DNA of 64,000 nucleotides from Onchocerca lupi. Its lineage: Eukaryota > Nematoda > Chromadorea > Rhabditida > Onchocercidae. Both the position numbers and the translations under genes were made by a program. The notes below the pieces were generated by a model. That model saw only the letters and a program-made list of their open reading frames with translations, was not told the origin of the DNA and ran no database searches. Every line of letters begins with the position of its first letter. Position 1 is the first letter of the stretch. Positions 35,600 through 49,200 of the stretch are shown piece by piece. The stretch is taken from the NCBI GenBank assembly GCA_028564675.1, contig JAOVVO010000111.1, forward strand, positions 93,828 through 157,827. The letters are read 5' to 3'.

Positions 35600-38500
35600 A
35601 TGTTTTACACTCGCTCACGATCTACACATCATTGTATCGCTACAAAGAAAGCTGCTAAGAGTCGAGGAACGTTGCTGTATAGAAGCGAATGTGATATGTT
35701 GAAATCGGTATTGTTACTTTGTTGGTTTATGAACCGTCAATAAGTTTTTTATTTTTAATAGAAAGAATTCAACATTTTATTATTTAAGATAGCAGCATTC
35801 TCTATCTAAAAATAACTCTCTCTTCCGAAATACAATATTTCAAAAGATATGAAAGTATATTATTTCCAGATCAATCAGCATAATGGCACTCAAATTGTGC
35901 AGCCTGTTTCGAAAAAGTTACGACCTGTAGTAAATTTTCAATTGCGGACTTTAATAACTACTCCGTGTTCCGCTACTACTCATGATGGAGCAGCTTCGGC
36001 CACTGTTGTATCTTGTCAGGAGAAAACTCAAAAACGATTCAAGAATGAAAGCGATGAATTAGCAACTTCGAAAAACAAAATTGCATCAGTAGAACAACTG
36101 AAACAACTTACTCTGAAAAAAGTTAGTAGGAGATTCTTGCTTCATTTTCATTGTTAGTAGTCCTTTCTAGTTTGATGAAGCGTTTACAGTGTTCTGAATG
36201 GTAATTATTGAATCATGAGAATGCCATTTTTTTGCCATGTTCAAGATTCTCAATACTTCAACAATCAAAATATAGAAGTTCTTTTCTCAAATTAATTTCA
36301 GGACATTGCTGGCTTGCGGAGGGTTTTGAACAATGAACTTTGGCCATCCCATCGTCGCCTGAAAACATTTATTACCGAACTCTTTGAAATCTTTATTGTC
36401 TACGGAAAAGACGTAAAGGAAGCTTTATGGCTTATGGACAGCTTGTACGTTTTTTTATATAAGTGATTATTAATGATGATAATGTGCGTCATTCTTTGTC
36501 AATATCTTCGTGAAATGCATCCAAATGGTGTATTCTATTAATTTCGAAGTTTAAAATTTTTATTCGAAGTATTAAGTTATGACTACGTTTCAAATTTAAT
36601 ATTCTCTAAACTGCAGTGCATCAGCAAATAATCGTATTGCATTGCCTAATTCAATTGTTTTGCAATTGATCACACGAATTTTAACCGAAGAAGGAATAAA
36701 AGCAGCAATCGATTATGCTGTTCACTATCGAAATCTATTACTTATTAAGTCACGTATGTTTTTAATGTACAATTTTCTACAATTAATGAGTATTCATTAC
36801 TGATCGTGTAGATATATAATATATATAAATATATTTATCTATATATAAATTGATTAGTCGGATAAGAAAAATTCAAAACTACCAACTTTTCAAGATACTA
36901 AGAAAATGCCATCTAATACTATAATTATGAAGGTTAATGGACAAATAAGAATCGTATATTGGTCAATTATCATTCTATCATTTCAAAAGGAAATGAGATT
37001 TTTACTTCTATTTAGATGCTAAATTGATTTTGATTAATAAACACTTCTTTACAGCTCCGGGTGATTTATTTTCTAGTCGTTCTACAGCTGTTGCTGAGGA
37101 TCTCTTTACTGAAGCTTTTAAGAAAAATAACTCACCAGAAATCCAAGATTTGTGCGACATATTGATTGACTTAGGTTTTCTTCGCAGCTCTTCAACTTAT
37201 TTGCGTGCTGTTGTTAAATCTCATCTGCGAAGGTTTGCTTTTCTGTAGAAACGTGATATATTTCATGCAACGGGTATTTAATGTTAAAACACCATTGAAT
37301 TGTAATTTATTTGTAGTGATGGTTTCGATACAGCATTCAACATATGGTATAAAAATGCTCGGAAATATCGTCTTGGTTCAGGTTGTGATCTTCTTATTCG
37401 CCACACTATTTTGGAAAGAAATCTGAAGGATGTATCTCGAGAGAAAAGGCTTCGTAAGCTCAGTTTTTATATCTATTTATTTTTATTCGAGTTTTTGTTA
37501 TTACTTGATGAAAAATGATATAATATAAATATCATGTTTTATTTTACGTTAAAATACTATGTTTTGTTTTAATGCTTATTTATGTTCTCCGGTACGGAGA
37601 ATTTTTAAAATTTAGTTCGTGAATAGTTTGCTCTAAAAAGCGTGTTTTAAGTTAATGCTTTTTATATGTAAATTAGTTTAGATTTGTTACTTTTTTAAAT
37701 CTCCAGAAACAAAAAATCGAATAAACGAGAAGGAGGAACTACAAGCTACGACAAACACAAGCACATTTTGATTTTTTTGTTTTTTTTTTAATACATATAT
37801 ATTTACTTCATTAAGAATTTTCTAAACGTTCTAATACTCCGTCTTGTATGCTTCTTGGAGATAATTCCAGGAAATGTTTTGGAAAAGCTCGATGAATTTA
37901 ATGCATTTTATGGTGGTCTTGCTGAACTTGTTATGGAGTTGTTAAAGGCAGATATGGCTTGCGAGGCGGAGCTGATATTCAATAGAGTTTGCATTTATAT
38001 CCAAGTTCTGATTTATTCATTTTATATAATGGAGGTCTGCAGTTAATTTTTTTTTTCTTTCTTTTTCAGTTGAAAATATCTGGACATCATTTCAAAGAGC
38101 CACTCTTCCGTATGCAAAATGATCTGGTATATTCTTTTATTGAAGTTTTAAAAATTTATTTCCATTTGTAGGAATCTGTATTAATGGATACTAATTGAAT
38201 TTTTTTTTTTTATTTTTAGATTGTTAAGGTCAAAGTTTTTCGATTGCTTTGATTTGTTAATTTGTTCTAGTTATATTATCTTTGTTAATTGGTTCTAGCT
38301 ATATTATGCAATTTTCAGCATCATTTATCTCACGTTGAATATTTTGCGACTGTTTTGTTGACTACTTTACTAGAAGAAAACAAATCTCAAAACACTCGAA
38401 AATGTTCTCAACATAAATTATCGTCAGAAGAAGGCTTAATAAAGAATACTCAAGCAAGTTTTGAATTTAAAACCAATTTAATATAAGGCATAAGTAACTT

Positions 38501-39074
38501 CTCGTTTTTGCTCCTTTTCGCTGTTCTATAATCCTAATTTTATAAATTCAAAGAGTCGATAATTAAGTGAAATCCTAAAAAAGGTTTTCAGAAATTGAAT
38601 CATGAAAGTTATATAAGATCATTATTAATGATTTGGCAGCCACGCTGTAACCGGAAACAAGAAGTAGAAATTAAGAAGTTCAGAACCAATGTCGGACAAC
38701 TTCGAGGGCTCATACATGCGACCCAAAATGTTTGGTTTGAGATAGCAAGTATGTTCATGCTTCCTTGTGAAAAATCTGTAGATATTTTTGTAGTACAAAG
38801 ATCTTTTTAATCATTTTTTTTTTTCAAGTGTTGAAAAACATGATTTTAATTTCCCAGTAAAATCTATAAAAGTTTCCCAGTTTCCAAAGTGCAGTTTTAG
38901 AAAAAAAATCAAGTTAGATGTCTTACTTATTTTTTTTTAGCTGGAGCTAACGATATGAAGTCACTAGAACGTTTGCGGACATGGATTATGAAATATAACG
39001 ATAGCGAATCCGATAATCTGAGGAAGAGACTGGAAGATTTTTTTCACAAAGAAAACAATTGCGATACCGAATAA
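35600..39074 (+). CDS. Second helical-repeat protein with basic N terminus, probably mitochondrial; family not identified
   Basis: The start at 35600 (MFYTRSRSTHHCIATKKAAK) gives an Arg/Lys-rich, nearly acid-free N terminus suited to mitochondrial import. Its phase joins the exon at 35869. Later exons begin near 36301, 36615, 37055, 37315, 37875, 38070, 38321, 38592 and 38941; the stop is 39072-39074. Phase shows that the exon-like stretch at 37710-37772 is skipped. The body is a chain of helical pairs, for example RLKTFITELFEIFIVYGKD, NSIVLQLITRILTEEGIK and EFNAFYGGLAELVMELLKAD, in the manner of PPR/TPR-like solenoids. The C terminus is charged (DNLRKRLEDFFHKENN). Related in style to the gene at 23.8-30.4 kb, but I see no shared motif that proves paralogy. 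No transmembrane segment. Confidence 0.65.
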
Positions 39075-40842
39075 TGATCCTTTTGATGGGTATCATTGAT
39101 ATAATTTTTGTTTTAACTCTTTATATTTTTAAAATATGTTGTTTTGTAGTTCGACAGTGTTTGAATCCAATAATAAAATTAAACAATTGGAATTCTAGAT
39201 TTATGTTAGCAATTTTTTTATCCAAGAAAAAAAAATGGTTTGGAGTTTTTCGATGTGATATTGACAGTTTCCGCCTTTTCTGAATATTTTTTGTTTTGTT
39301 ATTTCTTGGAAAATGCTCAAGTTGTTTTCTACTATAATGATTTTATTTTGCTAATATTTGAACGGGCCAAATTGTAGCATAATTCCTTCAGTGGATTTTT
39401 TTCCTCGGTTTATCTTTACTATAGGCTCATAGTTCTTAGTTAGATGAATAAAATTTTGATCGTCTTTTATCTATACATTCTAATAAGAAAAATTTTCATC
39501 AATAATTCAAAACAAATTCAGAAGTAGGAGTAGGTAAAACCTGCTAAAAGCCCTGTCTCTTAACTAATTTTTTTGTTGTTTACGTCAAAATTGTGTAGTT
39601 ATGAAAAAAGAAAAAGTTGATTTAAATGAGGAATAGTAATTAGGAACAATTAACTTCACTTAACCAATTAGCGTAATAAGCAAGAGAAAAAAAAATTTTT
39701 CTGGAGTATTTGCAAATTTATAATTGTCAAGTAAAGATTTTATCGTTTGCCGGATGTTGGAAAAAGGGATTTTGTGCTAAGAAAATTCTGATTTTTCCCG
39801 AGAAATCAGCATTGGCAAAAGGATCGTTCTGGAAAATTATAAAAATTCCTGACTTTCGCTTTTCTGAATATTATCTGTTGGCACTTAGTGTTTGTCAGAT
39901 CTCCATGTTTAATGCTTACTAGATGTACCCGGCCACAATCTACACGAATAAAAATGTAAATGTTAGTTTGTTCAAAATCTTAAATCTCCAAAAGTTCTTA
40001 AGCATACGCCTTATCTATATAAAAATACGCGCCTACTTGAATGCAAACGTTGTATTTCAAATTAATCGATGAAGTACTTGAAGCGTTGTGTAAAAATGAA
40101 CAATGAGGAAAGTAGGCATGGCCAGTAAATTCAGTCCGCTCATGAAGGCGTGGTCAGGAAATTCATCCGCTCATTTACTTTTACTGCCACAGATGTGACA
40201 CGTGAAAAAAAAAAGATATGTCTGTATAAAAATGCACCTATTTGAATGCAAGGTTGCATCAAAATTTGAAGGCAATTGTTGAAGAATTTTCGGAGATTTA
40301 AGATTGGTGACGGCGAACATTTGCATTTTTGTTTATATAGATTAGTAGTTTTCAAAAAGTTCGAGCCTTCAAAGAAAAAAAAAAGAGCAAATCAGCTTTG
40401 TTTTTGTCATAAAGATTTATGACTTAAGTATTGTTACCAGTAAGATTATCTAAAATCAAAGAGTTATTGAGAGCTCTTATTGCTTTCAATATGCTTTTTT
40501 AGATGTTGGGCTGCAAAAGAAAAATCTATTAAAACTAGATCTTGCCTGCTGAAGAAATAGAAATTTTATTGCAATGGTTAGCTCAAGCAAATTTGACTTT
40601 TATTAAATGTAGTTGAGAGAGAATGGGGAAGATTTAATGAAAATTTTTGATAGAATTTGATCACCCGGTACAGTTAACGTTTTGGAAATGACTTCATTAT
40701 TGATTGGAGAATATTACAGGTTGGTCGATTTAAAAATGAATACTTCCAAAAGTTATTGTTTTTTTTTTTTTTTCATCATCTATTGCTATTATCTATGGTA
40801 GTTTTTTTGAGAGGAGATTATTTATTGTCACTCAAGAACAAT
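39075..40842. other. Intergenic region holding a short repeat element
   Basis: Apart from the element at 39919-40345 the region is AT-rich with no supported coding exon. A T run at about 40760-40775 lies just upstream of the next gene. Confidence 0.5.
39919..40345. mobile_element. Short repeat element with imperfect terminal inverted repeats, related to the Helitron 3' region at 51.2-51.7 kb
   Basis: It begins near CTAGATGTACCCGGCC. CAATCTACACGAATAAAAAT at 39936 pairs imperfectly with the right end 40318-40345 (CATTTGCATTTTTG and TATATAGATTAG), about 27-nt arms. Inside, a block containing TTGAATGCAA occurs twice (about 40035 and 40235), and CCGCTCAT occurs twice (about 40137 and 40169). The same blocks in the same order are at 51.26-51.66 kb: CAGTCCGCTCATGARGGCGTG is shared with one difference. 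No coding capacity. It may be a non-autonomous relative of the Helitron or a foldback element. Confidence 0.6.
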
Positions 40843-43209
40843 ATGTCTAGCAATCAACATATAAGTTCTTCACCAGAAGCTATCAATCTGCTCGCTCATT
40901 TGATGAATATGACGTTGAACAAAGCTGAAGAGGTTCTTCAATTCTTATTTATATTTGTAATTCTTTGAACTTTTAAATTAAAGACCGCACGAATCTTAGC
41001 GAATTTAGGTAGCCCATGTATCTCAGATTGATGTCAGAGCTTAATAATGGTAATTTTCATCATCGCTTGCCAGTTAGGTTTGTATTTCCCTTCCAAACTT
41101 TGCCAGCCAACACATTAGTACGTCTTCAGATGCATGGGATTTGCGAAGCAACTTTTTTTGGATTACTTCAAATGACGCAATGCAATAAAATCAATTAAAC
41201 AGTTACCTTCAGAAATAAATAGACATCACATATCGCTAAAGATACTTGCCGGTCCGTAGATTAAAGCGATATTGACAGGATTCATTATTGATGTACCATT
41301 TCCTTGTCAACATTCTCGAAATTATGCTTTTCCGCTTTGCAAATAAAATTACAGTGAAAAAAAGACTGGAGTATGATATGAAAACAGAAAATCATAATTT
41401 ATAAAGTCTCTCGATCGATGATTCACTGATCCGATAATCTGATCTTAATAATCTGACTTTTTCAATCATCTGACTTTTTTTCAGTTGTCTCGACGCAATC
41501 AACTGGCGACTGAAAATCCAAGAGATGACAGTTCCAAGATGATAGATAACAAGGAATCACCTAAACGTAGGGTTGGAAATATAATTCCAATAATTAAACA
41601 ATAAATTTTAAATTAAATTTTTTAAAATCACACGACCATTTAGCTAAATAACTCTCATTTAGATGGACCATTATCATTTTTAAAACCAATACTTATAAGA
41701 ACCGATTCGTCAGTAGATGAATCACAGGTAAACATTATTTATTTTAATACTCATTTTAATGGAAACTGGAATTTTTTTTTTGATATTACTGATTTTTGAT
41801 CCTAGCCCCTCAAAAGAAACCAGTTTTAATTTTTCCTACATGAGTTTACTGAATGTAAGGAATTGAATAATTTAACTAAATTTATTTTTTTATTTTTTTA
41901 TAGTTGACTAAATTACTGCACCAATTTCTCACAAAAAAACTGAAAACCAAAATCAAATCAAGTCGAAAATTCGTTTCGTTTTGTTTTGATAATGATAAAA
42001 AGGGATATTTAGAGTGAAGTCAGGCATATCTTAGAGTGAGCCAACCCTACTTATCTTCGTTGTGATAATATTTATTCTCCAAACAATGGCAAGTACAAGA
42101 AGAAATGTTTTGTGACTTAATATCTACTGAAAACATCGTTTAATTGAGTACCAAATATTCTGAACAGTATAAAAGAATTCCAATGCTTAAAATTCCATCA
42201 ATCTTGCATTTTAAAAACTTCAGCCAGTTGCTGCATATGGCAATGGTGTGGATGTGCTCTCGGAAGCTGTCACAACTGGAGAAAAGGGCAGAATTGATTA
42301 TGAACCTATTGTCATTATTACTGAATTTTAAAACAATAAAATTCGACCATCTTTTCAGTTTAAATTTTACAAATTCCATTTTGAAATTTGGAATGGATTC
42401 GTATTTCCTTTAATTTTTCTATCAAAAAGTCAGAATTGATCTCAATCATTTTTAAGTTCTTAGATATTTACCTATATACAGCATTATAAATATAATATTA
42501 TATCATCATCATTTTGAAACATCAAAATTTAGAAGATTCAAATTCCAAAAGAATGCCCAAGTGCCACGTTTAGCTATATGATGAAAGCATGCAAAGATAA
42601 CAAAGATATTTATGTTCCTGCGAAGGTTACTTTAATTTAATAAACTTGCCTGATGTAATTTAATATATTATCGCAGCTTACTTTCTCTAAAAGCATAATT
42701 CATTTCAAATAAAGATTAATTACAGATCGCAGTAACTCAAAGAGAAGTAGGCATTGATATCAGCTTCCATCTGGATACGCAGATACATCCTGAATTTCCA
42801 CCACTGTACTTTCGCATTTTTTGCACGAATTATGAGCCGAAGCAAGTGTGGATCAATGGAAAAAAATGCATTTATTGATAATATCACTGCTATATACTAT
42901 TTATCTTCAGAATAAACTGATAATAATTGTAAATCTCAGACGGAATTGTTGATAACTGAGAACAAGCAGTGATTTCTGATATTTTTAATTAAGAAGATTG
43001 CTTTTACATTGCTTTTGCTACTTTAAGCAACAAACATATTGTTTCGTTCGTCCATTTATAAGATATCCAAAAAGTGTGAATTTTGTGGAGCAGAAATATT
43101 CACCAGCGTTAATTCACAGACATCGTCAAATTACATCCTATTGACTATTACAGCAGATAATAACGATTACGAGCGTGAGAAGGATTCTGATTATTTCCAT
43201 CTGTTTTAA
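40843..43209 (+). CDS. Unidentified 235-aa protein (8 exons)
   Basis: Exons: 40843-40932, 41009-41032, 41485-41566, 41663-41727, 42224-42310, 42533-42625, 42726-42845 and 43063-43209. All eight join in phase with GT/AG sites and no stop, which is my reason to call it. It starts MSSNQHISSSPEAINLLAHL. The middle is acidic and polar (SRRNQLATENPRDDSSKM). Later parts read IQIPKECPSATFSYMM, EVGIDISFHLDTQIHPEF and PPLYFRIF, suggesting beta strands. A CEFCGAE pair of cysteines comes near residue 190 and the C terminus is ERE-KDSDYFHLF. No signal peptide or membrane helix. I do not recognise the family. The ATTGTC and CAAGTG donors are non-ideal, so exon ends may shift. Its stop lies 2 bp from the stop of the convergent receptor gene. 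Confidence 0.55.
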
Positions 43210-43211
43210 AT

Positions 43212-46200
43212 TTACAAGTCTTTTCGAATCAAGAACTGAAAAAAAGAAAAATAAAATTTATGCTTTTCAGCCTAAAGAGACTAAAGTCATAAACAAAAAG
43301 GTGATAAATAAAAAAAATAATGAATGGACAAACTTTTTCAAATAAAATACGTTTGAAGGCACGTCGAAATTCTATGTTGAAAACAGTATAAATGATTGGA
43401 TTGATGCATGAGTTGATATAACCAAGCCAAGTTGTATAGAAAAAGGCAGAGAAATCAGCTTGACAACTTTTAATATTTATCTGGATACATATTGCACTGA
43501 GGATATATACCGAAAAAAATGGTACCCAACAAGCTAAAAATATCCCTGAAATTGTAAAACCAATATTTTCACTCATAAGATTACTCTAATTTAGGTAGAT
43601 TATTCGTGAAAACTGAAAAATAAATAATAAAAAGTATGCATAAAAATGACTTTTCATAATTTGTTAGAAGGAAATTTGATTACTATATTCGGAATTGCTT
43701 TCACATCAAAACATTGTATGCTGTTCATCTTTCAAATTAAATTATAGAATTTGTTCCACATTATTAGGTCCCTAGTGCATTATTCTCCATTGCTAGAACG
43801 CTGACAGAAGCAGAATAGAGCTAATGAAAGGAATTTACGACGTGCCTTTAAAGAAATGAGAATTGTTCAATTTCATTCAATTTATGTATCATCGCATACT
43901 AAATTTAAAAAAACAAAAAATTGGTTTTTTTTCCAACTTCTGATAGCTGTAATGAAAGAAATGAATGCTGTAGTGAAAAAAATTTCTATCAAGGAAGCTA
44001 CAGATATAAATAAATAAGCAGAATTCTATCCAACTGAAATTTCTATTTACAAGAATAGAAAAAGGCGAAAAAAGGAAACTTGCAGTGGCCTAGCAGTATA
44101 TATGTATTTAGGAAAGCCGTTATTATATCATTCAAATCAGAATGTCTTGTCCTTAATTACTTAATTACTCATGAATACTGAAAATTCATGATAAGCAAGT
44201 AGAAGTACCATACACACCGACAACAATACCCAATGTCTTCGTAGCACGCTTCTCCATTCGTTGAGTCCTGCTACAATGCCTTCCAGTGAAACTGTTACCA
44301 CGATTTAATGGTGTTTTGAATATCTTTGAGGTTCGCTCCATCATTAAACTATTTCTACAAATGAATACTACTTAATGCTTACGTAAATATTCAGAAATGA
44401 TAAGAATAAGAAAATATTCATTTTATATTACTCCAATCTTTGAGTAACTTTAAGCAATAAGAAAAAGTTAAAATTTTGAAAAGACTCGAAGGCCCTGATA
44501 ATGATAAATGATAGAGAGAAGGCAAGTTAGCAAGGAAGACACTAACTTAACTGAATCGCTCGAATTTACAAATGAAAGCTTCTTTTCTTTACATTTCTCT
44601 CGAAAATTCGACAAAATAAAGTATTTTTTCACGGTTTTTCCAAATGCTTTATCAATATCATCAGAATCCTTTTCAATATCTTCCGTTCCTCGCCACTTGG
44701 TCTTTTCATCTCAAAAACAGTCTTGAATATTGAAAAGTTCATATTCATCAATTTTGTAAACTTAAAAGAAATTTCAATAATTGTTCAAAATAATTTGAAG
44801 AATAAAAATCTGGCCCGGTGTTAAGTCTAGTTCTCTTGCACATCAAATTTAAAAAACCAATTGAATCAATTACTCTTCTTGGAATTCCGTTGCTGTCTAT
44901 CACATTGCTTTATTTCAGTACTGTTTTCGTCGGATGTTAATTTGTCATTTAGAATTTCCATAGCAACAAAATCAGTGTTGGGTTTCAGTTGTTCCTGCAA
45001 AACAATATTACCGTTGCTTAGAGTACAATAAGATTTCAACCATTTTGTCATTTTGAATAATTTGTATGCATTGAAGGAAACGAATAATTATTATAATTGA
45101 AGGAAATTACCTTTACTTTCCCTTGTTGTACATCAATTTCTGTATATTCCTCTGTATTAGCATTAGTGAACAGATATTGTTCTTGATCTCGATCATCCAT
45201 CATGTTACTTTCATCCTTGAATAATTTCAACAGCATAGGAAAGTTTCTTGAGATTCATCTCTTCTAACACTTCTAATACTACAATTAGCCAGTGAGAAAC
45301 ACATAAAAACTCAAATTATATAACTTTCATTCAATCAAATACTTATCACGTCAGGAATCAGGAATCTCACTTTCAGTGAAAGTTCATCGGTAGCAGCTAC
45401 ATCGTTTTTTAATTCTTCATGATCGAAAGCACCTCCACTTTGTTTGTTTTCTACAAAACCTTCATTTTATTCATTGTTTAACTTATTATATGCTAAGCTA
45501 ATGAATGATGTATAGAATTCGATATTAAATAAAATATGAAACATTTCTGGCGCTAAATCGTTCCATACATTGTTGAACAGAAAAAGCGTGCAATGCTTGA
45601 GGAGACATGAAATTAAAATTTAAGCAAGTGATCGGAATAATCACCGGAAATGTTCATGGTCTGCAATTCATAAAATTTATAAACTTCTGGTTGTGGCACA
45701 TATATCACTGAACTTTCCTTGCTTTTAGAATCATTCTGCAAAAACCTAAAAAATGCTTGTTGATATCTAATTTTAAAGGATTTCTCAATATGAGTAAATT
45801 TTTTACCAGCTAGTTTTCATTACTATTAGACTGAATTTTAATGAAAAAATTTGGAAATATCTCTTTTACAAGCACTGATTTTAGTTGATAGTAATGCACT
45901 ATGTTTGTAATTTAATTTTTACTTTGTCAATTCCTCGGCATTTTATTTACTTTACTAGCACTAAGTTTATTTTCAATTACTTGAGATGATCCTGTTGACA
46001 ACGACATTTCCATCACTTAGAACTTCAAACTCATTTCACTCAACAAAATTCAATTTTATTTTCTCCACACCTTGCTTGTCATAAAGTTAAAACTTAGTTA
46101 TCTATCTAATGACTACACACTATACATCTCAAATCTCATGGCCTTCAGGCCATTAATCAAATTTTTGTTTCAATCACCATTTCAAAGATGATAGAATGCA

Positions 46201-49200
46201 CTAAATGTTTACAAGCCTCAATTCTTCCGCATCGTTGAATGATGCCTTAATTCATCTTAACTTAATTTTGTCATTCATTTTATCTCTTAATAGTTTGTCT
46301 CAGCTGTATTAATAAACTCCTCTTCACTCTATTTCTTCATCTTTGAAATTCTGGTCGGATGAATTGTGAGTCATCATGAGAATTATTTAATTTCGAATTC
46401 CTAACTTCTAACAATGAATAGCAAAGAAGTTCAATCTTGCTCCTTGTTAATTCTGTAAAGTTGAAATTGTGTTAAGCATACCGGCTTAAGGTAATTTGTC
46501 TGCAGGGACAGGGCAAATTGTTACAATTTAATCTTTGCAACATTTCCATCAGAAATTCTTCACTGCACGATTTTTTTGCTATAATTTAAGTTAAATTAAT
46601 GAGTGAAATCTTGATTTTAGTTTTTTTGAACTTGAATTCTTAAACTTTGCTAAACCATCAGAATTTGCTTTATTTTTTGACTTATTAACAGAAATAATTT
46701 CTTCGATCCCATTTATGAAAAGAGTTAAAGCTTTAGTAAGTGGAATATGAAATTTTAATTCTGGATTATTTATTATCTATATCTTCCAAACGACATAATG
46801 ACAAACAAACACATTTCAAGGATTTATAACATTTTAAGGATTTTTTACAAATTAATTTTTTATGTAAAAACAAATAAATCGATCCGAAAATTCATGTTTT
46901 TAGGATTGCAATCTCATAATTAGTTTACCTGTACTGGTATTCTGTTCGCTGTCTGAAATATCGCTGTCGTCGATTTTGATCGTTTCAATGTCGTCATTCA
47001 CACTTTTATTCAGATACACTCCGCTGTCGTCGTATTGTTTAGGTAATTTTCCTATTCCATTTTTGGGATTTTCCTTATCAATATTACGAGAATAAAGTGT
47101 AGTTATCTTTGAAACCGTGGCAAGGGTATCACTAAAAATCCCAATTCACAGATAATAATAATAAATTTTGGGATCAAATTAATCCAACGAAGGTATTTTC
47201 AACCGTTCATCGGGATCGTTGATGATGGGCACATATTGGACAAGAATAAACTGCAGATGCCTATAACTACGCATTCCCATCTGTATCTCAGCATCCCCCC
47301 TGAATCTCAAGCTATATTTCAAGGAGAATTAGTACCAGTAATTTATTAGAAATATTGCAAGAATTAGATTAAATTGCGTAACTGATGCGATAGAATTGAA
47401 AATATGGGATGGAAAAATCCGACAAAGTACACTTTTGCTTATAGGTGGTTTGTTGGCTGCAGCATAATACGATTCCTTTTGTATACCAACCATTTTATTT
47501 GAATCCGTTACTTACCATTTATCTTTTATTAATAGATTTTTGGGGACAGAGACAAAAAACACGTAAATTAATATAAGTATTCCGAACAATACTGGGAAAG
47601 CATACTTCAGTTTTTCCCTTTTGTCTTTGTCCTGATTTAGTTCATTCATATCAGAATCGACTGTTAATTCTGATTTCGCTATTTCTGCCGTTTTTACTGA
47701 AAAAATTTCCGATGTTATTTTCAAATATTTGATAATATGAAATAAAATTTAAAAAAGAAAGCACTTTTTTGATGCAGTCTGGATTTTTAATGATCAAAAC
47801 ACTTGAGAGTTACTCTAAAAATTGCGTGCTTATTTTGTTTATGCACTCGCTGGAATACAATACTCATGGAATACAATATTCTTTTTTAGTTCCTTTTGGT
47901 ACAATACAGTTACAGGAAACGATTGATATCCTTTATGCAGAAGAAGATCAGCAGAAAATGGCGGTAAATTAGCAATCATACAAATGTGGAATGGTGACAT
48001 CGAAGTAGATAACCGTTGTTTCATATTTGTTCCATATTGTTCCATGTTCAGGTTGCTCCATATTGCCTTTGTTATTAAAAATATAAAAAGCGCACATAAA
48101 GATGAAATACTGTAAATCCATTAAATCGATCAAATACATTTGTAAAGGCAGCGACATGGTAGTTTTTGGAGTGCAACTAGACAGAAGTGATAGGAATATG
48201 GTATTACATATCGATGAAATCGCACAGTATTAAGCTGGAAGAAACGTGAGTAACAATAAAACTGTATGACAAATTCTTTCATTTTCCATACAAGAACGAA
48301 GTCCGGCTGTTGTTCACTTAGCATACATCTAGAAAATATCCAAAGCGTTTATTTCACAGCTGCAAATGTGCAACAAACAACCCTGAATCCACCGGCTACA
48401 ACGTTAGCTGCTTTCTTCATATTGTGTCAAAAAGACCCATCTGCGAAAACACCCGAAGTGCTCAAGTGTTTTACATAAAATGCGAGTAGAAAATCATTTG
48501 AACGACGCAAAGGAGGAGAACCAGTTGACGGACAACCTGCATATTCAAACAAACTACGATAGGCAGATTGTACACCGTGCATACTAATCAAGACGAATGT
48601 TTCTTTCTTCGCATGTTGTTAGTAAATTTGCCCGGTTCAATCTCCTTCCAGCACTTAAACATTGTCAACGGTGTTAACATGTTACTTTCCGCAGTGCATG
48701 TCAAGCGTTGAATTTATTGGAGAATGACCGACACTGGGATATATAAATTACTGACGCATGCAACACATCACATCAAAATTAAATTCGTACATTGTTTGTA
48801 GTCATATTGATCGCCTGCTCTCTTTCATCTCCAATAAAGTTATGGGAAAAACACAAATCACATATGGCGGAAGATATTCTTCATCGAATACGCACCAAAA
48901 ATTCAAATATGATTTCACAGCAGAAATCTAAAACGAAGCGTCGATAATGATTGAAGACTTGTGCTTATAAATCGCGAAAAAAGTTCTCAATCAATTGGGA
49001 ATGCCAACGAATCGATCTGCTGTTGTTTCGTTCGATGTAGAATTTTGTCGCGAACAAAATCACAACACGACTAATCTTTTGTCATATGTCCAATCAAATA
49101 TTCCTAAGCTAACGTTTGAGCGAAAAGGCATTTACGATCATATAATGCAAACTGTCAATAATGGAGTTGGAGAAATCTTCTTTTTAAATGCGCCAGGAGA

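Noticed and set aside
35492..35702. Hydrophobic frame IYCFLLSALLLLTSV as a last exon of the E(z)-like chain
   Set aside because: It fits phase but overlaps the first exon of the next gene in another frame and has no family support; the acceptor at 35513 gives an equally good join. Left as an alternative.
37704..37772. Exon-like frame TKNRINEKEELQ behind a CTCCAG acceptor
   Set aside because: It ends in a stop with no donor. The exon before it joins the one at 37875 directly in phase, so it is skipped or chance.
47512..47724. Minus frame with a hydrophobic stretch (FGILILIYVFFV) suggesting a separate membrane protein
   Set aside because: Only 47606-47696 is needed as receptor exon 6. The hydrophobic part follows its donor and is intron.
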